Shown here piece by piece: positions 5,739 through 7,422 of a stretch of 7,422 nucleotides of DNA. This DNA is from Patescibacteria group bacterium (GTDB lineage Bacteria; Patescibacteriota; Minisyncoccia; Portnoybacterales; GWB1-42-6). The translations under genes and the position numbers were made by a program. The notes beneath the pieces were generated by a model. It was not told where the DNA came from, searched no databases, and was given only the letters and a program-made list of their open reading frames with translations. Each line of letters begins with the position of its first letter. The first letter of the stretch is position 1. Location: NCBI GenBank assembly GCA_018818145.1, contig JAHIST010000008.1:1-7422 (forward strand), given 5' to 3'.

Positions 5739-6829
5739 TTTTTCTCTCCTTTCTCTCGTTTTTCTGTTTTCTCCTGTCCTCTTCCTTTTAAGGCGGCTAT
5801 AAGTTCTGGAATCGCCTCTGCGATCTTGCCGCCCAAATAGACCACATTTGGATTAGCCTTTGTCTTTTTTATTAAATTTTCGAAGGCTTCTGCTTCTTTA
5901 CCAAATCTTGCTTTAGTTGCTGACCCTTGTAACTCGGCGACTTTTTCGGCCCTGGCTGCTTCCACAAGATCCATAGGGTAAAAGACATTCCTTATTTTTA
6001 GGAGGCATCCCATTCCATATCTTTCACCCAGATCATTATGTAATTTGATTCCGGAAGAGAAACTTAACCGCTCATAAAAACCAGGGGGCACCGGCTTTTT
6101 TTCTTTTGTTTTCATTTCACATTTATCATTCGTGCAGGTCGTTTGTGGCGCTACGGGTGGTTTCGCGTCAGGATTCCCTCCCAATAGTTCATCGCCGCAA
6201 TAAGGACAACTGATTGTTAAAAGTTTTTTTGTCCCTATTAATTCTTCCAAAAGAAGGTTGCCAAACATATTTTGAATGGCAACGTTTGATTCTTTGAGCC
6301 CGATGATCTCCAGATTTTTTTTGGTTTGTTCCAGGGAGATTTGTTTCTCCAGTCCGGCTCCTATCTGTTCGCCAATTTTAGTAATTGCTTTGATGGCCTG
6401 TCCTCTTTTTATAGCGCCCTTTTTAAAGCTATTTTTTATATCGCCTTTTTTGGCGATAAGTTTTCCACGCCTGTTGTATCGATCTTTTTCATAGAGCTCG
6501 TCTTTGCCTTCTTCAAAAAAGCCATCAACCCATAGAGTCAACTGGTAGTCAACATTTACCCTTTGGCCTTCTCGGCTGGTAACAATTAATGGTTCAGGAT
6601 CAAGTATTACTTGGCGGCAATCAACCAGCTGGAAATTTTCGTAAACGCCCGGAATAAAAAACCTTAGACCCGGCTTCAGCTCTTTGAGACCGCCAGTTAT
6701 AACATTTCTTTTGATGACGATGTGTTGAGGATCAATATTGACAATCCCATGCTTGATAAAAAGATAGATCAAGATGCCCAGAAACCCGAAAAACACAACC
6801 CAAGGAATAATTCCTTTTATTGCTTCCAT
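5735..6829 (-). CDS. SPFH/band-7 (stomatin-prohibitin-like) protein with inserted zinc ribbon
   Basis: This 364-residue protein has one N-terminal membrane helix (about 8-26), then SPFH features: IDPQHIVIKRNVITGGLKELKPGL-type first strands (residues 32-55, including KPGLRFFIP at 52-60), VTSREGQRVNVDYQLTLWV (83-101), a charged helix, and after 272 GMGCLLKIRNVFYPMDLVEA with a helix running AARAEKVAELQGSATKARFG. Such proteins form oligomeric membrane scaffolds. Unusually, CPYC (208-211) and CTNDKC (232-237) lie between the central helix and the final strand, forming a zinc-ribbon-like insert of about 35-50 residues. The C-terminus is Lys/Glu-rich. GGAGGG 5 bases before the ATG fixes the start; a near-consensus promoter lies about 70 bases upstream. 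The gene is coupled to the next by ATGA overlap. Confidence 0.85.
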   Translation of the reverse strand: MEAIKGIIPWVVFFGFLGILIYLFIKHGIVNIDPQHIVIKRNVITGGLKELKPGLRFFIPGVYENFQLVDCRQVILDPEPLIVTSREGQRVNVDYQLTLWVDGFFEEGKDELYEKDRYNRRGKLIAKKGDIKNSFKKGAIKRGQAIKAITKIGEQIGAGLEKQISLEQTKKNLEIIGLKESNVAIQNMFGNLLLEELIGTKKLLTISCPYCGDELLGGNPDAKPPVAPQTTCTNDKCEMKTKEKKPVPPGFYERLSFSSGIKLHNDLGERYGMGCLLKIRNVFYPMDLVEAARAEKVAELQGSATKARFGKEAEAFENLIKKTKANPNVVYLGGKIAEAIPELIAALKGRGQEKTEKREKGEKK

Positions 6830-6863
6830 TTTGTCCCTCCTATATTAAGTTTTTTAAGGACTG

Positions 6864-6887
6864 CTTTACCCTTATTTAAGGGAAAAG
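6864..6887. promoter_or_regulatory. Palindrome just downstream of the SPFH promoter, possible operator
   Basis: CTTT-A-CCCTTA-TT-TAAGGG-A-AAAG is a 24-base palindrome with one A/A mismatch pair. It starts about four bases after the expected transcription start of the - strand operon. It could be a repressor site or a small 5'-leader stem-loop. Confidence 0.5.
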
Positions 6888-6897
6888 GTAATAGTAT

Positions 6898-6925
6898 ATT
6901 ATATCATAACAAAACAAAAAGTCAA
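6898..6925 (-). promoter_or_regulatory. Sigma-70-type promoter of the SPFH operon
   Basis: On the - strand, TTGACT (6925-6920) is followed after 16 bases by TATAAT (6903-6898). The expected start is near 6891, giving a leader of about 60 bases before ATG 6829. This is the best promoter match in the window. Confidence 0.8.
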
Positions 6926-6963
6926 GGTTTTGCCTTAACTTTCAGATGATGCCCTTATTTGTG

Positions 6964-7034
6964 CCTTGGGGGAGAGTCGCCCCAGTAGCAGATCCGCCTG
7001 CGGGCAGATCGCTATGGGGTAAAAACTCCCAAGG
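6964..7034. repeat. Large nested stem-loop between tRNA-Leu and the SPFH operon
   Basis: CCTTGGGGGAG (6964-6974) pairs with CTCCCAAGG (7026-7034) with a two-base bulge. Inside, CCCC (6980-6983) pairs with GGGG (7016-7019), followed by partly paired GATC-containing arms. No reading frame of note lies here. It may be an intergenic palindrome or part of a structured RNA; strand and function are unknown. Confidence 0.5.
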
Positions 7035-7043
7035 GTTTCCCCA

Positions 7044-7100
7044 CCAGCTCCCTCGCCCCGTTAGATGCGGCTCTCCGTTTATCTAACGGGGTAAAGCTGG
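7044..7100. repeat. Two-tier palindrome with ATCTAACGGGG arms
   Basis: CCAGCT (7044-7049) pairs with AGCTGG (7095-7100). Inside, CCCCGTTAGAT (7056-7066) pairs perfectly with ATCTAACGGGG (7081-7091) around a 14-base loop. The 11-base 3' arm is identical to that at 3288-3298. No T-run follows on either strand directly, so a terminator role for tRNA-Leu is possible but not typical. Confidence 0.65.
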
Positions 7101-7104
7101 CGCG

Positions 7105-7259
7105 CCCCGCACCTTTTTAGACTAATTTTGTGGGGATGGAGAGAGTCGAACTCTCATGGATTTCTCCACTAGCTCCTAAGGCTAGCGCGTCTGCCAATTC
7201 CGCCACATCCCCAATTGAATTAAGTTTAAGCCCTAAAACAAAACAGAAAAGGTGCGGGG
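7105..7259. repeat. Inverted repeats flanking tRNA-Leu
   Basis: CCCCGCACCTTTT (7105-7117) and AAAAGGTGCGGGG (7247-7259) are perfect 13-base inverted copies, one on each side of the tRNA gene. A second inverted pair is ACTAATTTTG (7121-7130) and CAAAATTAGT (7285-7294). No transposase gene is visible. Confidence 0.75.
7131..7212 (-). tRNA. tRNA-Leu, anticodon UAG
   Basis: Read on the - strand from 7212, the 82-base sequence folds fully. The acceptor stem is GGGGATG/CATCCCC, followed by discriminator A (7131). The D-arm is TGGCGGAATTGGCAGACGC. The anticodon stem CTAGC/GCTAG holds loop CTTAGGA with anticodon TAG. The long variable arm TGGA-GAAA-TCCA marks class II Leu tRNA, and the T-arm is GAGAG-TTCGACT-CTCTC. 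CCA is not encoded (CAA follows), so it must be added by a nucleotidyltransferase. It reads CUN codons. No clear promoter was found in the AT-rich 7213-7250. Confidence 0.95.
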
Positions 7260-7357
7260 TAAATCTGCCAATTCCGCCACTCCAGCAAAATTAGTGCGGG
7301 GTAAATCTGCCAACCTGTCCCGCACCGAGCTTTTGCTCTGGTGCGGGGTTCCGCCAC
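7252..7357. repeat. Direct repeats carrying a tRNA-Leu 5' fragment
   Basis: GTGCGGGGTAAATCTGCCAA occurs at 7252-7271 and exactly again at 7294-7313, 42 bases apart. In the first copy it runs on into TTCCGCCAC, so that 7264-7280 equals 7190-7206, a 17-base piece of the tRNA-Leu acceptor/D region. In the second copy TCTGCCAA (7306-7313) and TTCCGCCAC (7349-7357) are split by 35 bases. The fragments lack the other arms and cannot be tRNA genes. The remaining 7358-7422 shows only AT-rich sequence. Confidence 0.75.
7318..7348. repeat. Strong hairpin inside the split tRNA-fragment repeat
   Basis: CCCGCACC (7318-7325) pairs with GGTGCGGG (7340-7347), and GAGC (7326-7329) pairs with GCTC (7334-7337) around TTTT, with two bulged bases TG/T. 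Its arms carry the GTGCGGGG word also present at 7105-7112 (inverted), 7252-7259 and 7294-7301. Confidence 0.7.
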
Positions 7358-7422
7358 GAGGACAATTTTCGCGCTCATAAAAACTTTAACGCAAGCATTT
7401 TTAAAAAGCAATATTTAATTGG

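Noticed and set aside
7131..7212. Prophage or integrative element attachment site at tRNA-Leu
   Set aside because: The copied fragment is from the 5' half, not the usual 3' end/T-loop, and no integrase gene is present; it is kept only as a repeat observation.
7264..7280. Second tRNA-Leu gene
   Set aside because: Only the acceptor/D-arm portion is present; anticodon, variable and T arms are missing.
7252..7357. CRISPR array from the 20-base direct repeat
   Set aside because: Only two full copies exist, the repeat includes tRNA sequence, there are no regular unique spacers, and no cas gene is in view.
7226..7411. 61-residue - strand reading frame at the right end
   Set aside because: It runs through the repeat patch and translates repeated tRNA-fragment DNA (repeated WQIYPA); it has no convincing ribosome site.

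Overview
The window looks like a piece of a chromosome from an uncultivated Candidate Phyla Radiation bacterium, most likely a parcubacterium. This is inferred from gene content: a membrane-anchored (not lipobox) solute-binding protein next to several small two-helix 'type IV secretion pilin'-like proteins with the N-terminal Cys pattern common in that group, and short GC-rich palindromes in an otherwise AT-leaning intergenic background. TAA, TAG and TGA all end genes, so the standard bacterial code (11) applies, not the TGA-as-Gly code of Gracilibacteria/SR1.

Left part (1-4872, + strand). The window opens inside gyrA (C-terminal beta-pinwheel and stop). A 150-base spacer full of TTCCGCG/CGCGGAA repeats separates it from a class I SAM methyltransferase, an anchored family-1 extracellular solute-binding protein, and three pilin-like membrane proteins: a single two-helix module with Cys-rich N-terminus, a two-module fusion with a 12-Cys ectodomain, and a short one-module protein with an exceptionally strong Shine-Dalgarno. 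The solute-binding protein and first pilin are one base apart. The run ends at a strong intrinsic terminator.

Middle/right part (4897-6925, - strand). A convergent two-gene operon has its own promoter (TTGACT/TATAAT), a palindrome just downstream of it, and its own terminator. It encodes an SPFH/band-7 membrane scaffold protein carrying a CxxC...Cx4C zinc-ribbon-like insert, and, by a 4-base ATGA overlap, a four-helix membrane protein with an outward C-terminal domain of unknown family. The layout resembles the SPFH-NfeD pairing, but the partner is not a recognisable NfeD.

Right end (6930-7422). No protein gene is seen. There are large stem-loops, tRNA-Leu(UAG) on the - strand, and a dense patch of short repeats around it, including a copied 17-base piece of the tRNA gene and an apparent hairpin insertion splitting a second copy.

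The most notable items are the zinc-ribbon SPFH pair, the pilin/solute-binding cluster with a module fusion, and the tRNA-Leu-derived repeat patch. All functional statements rest on reading the sequence; no searches were run.
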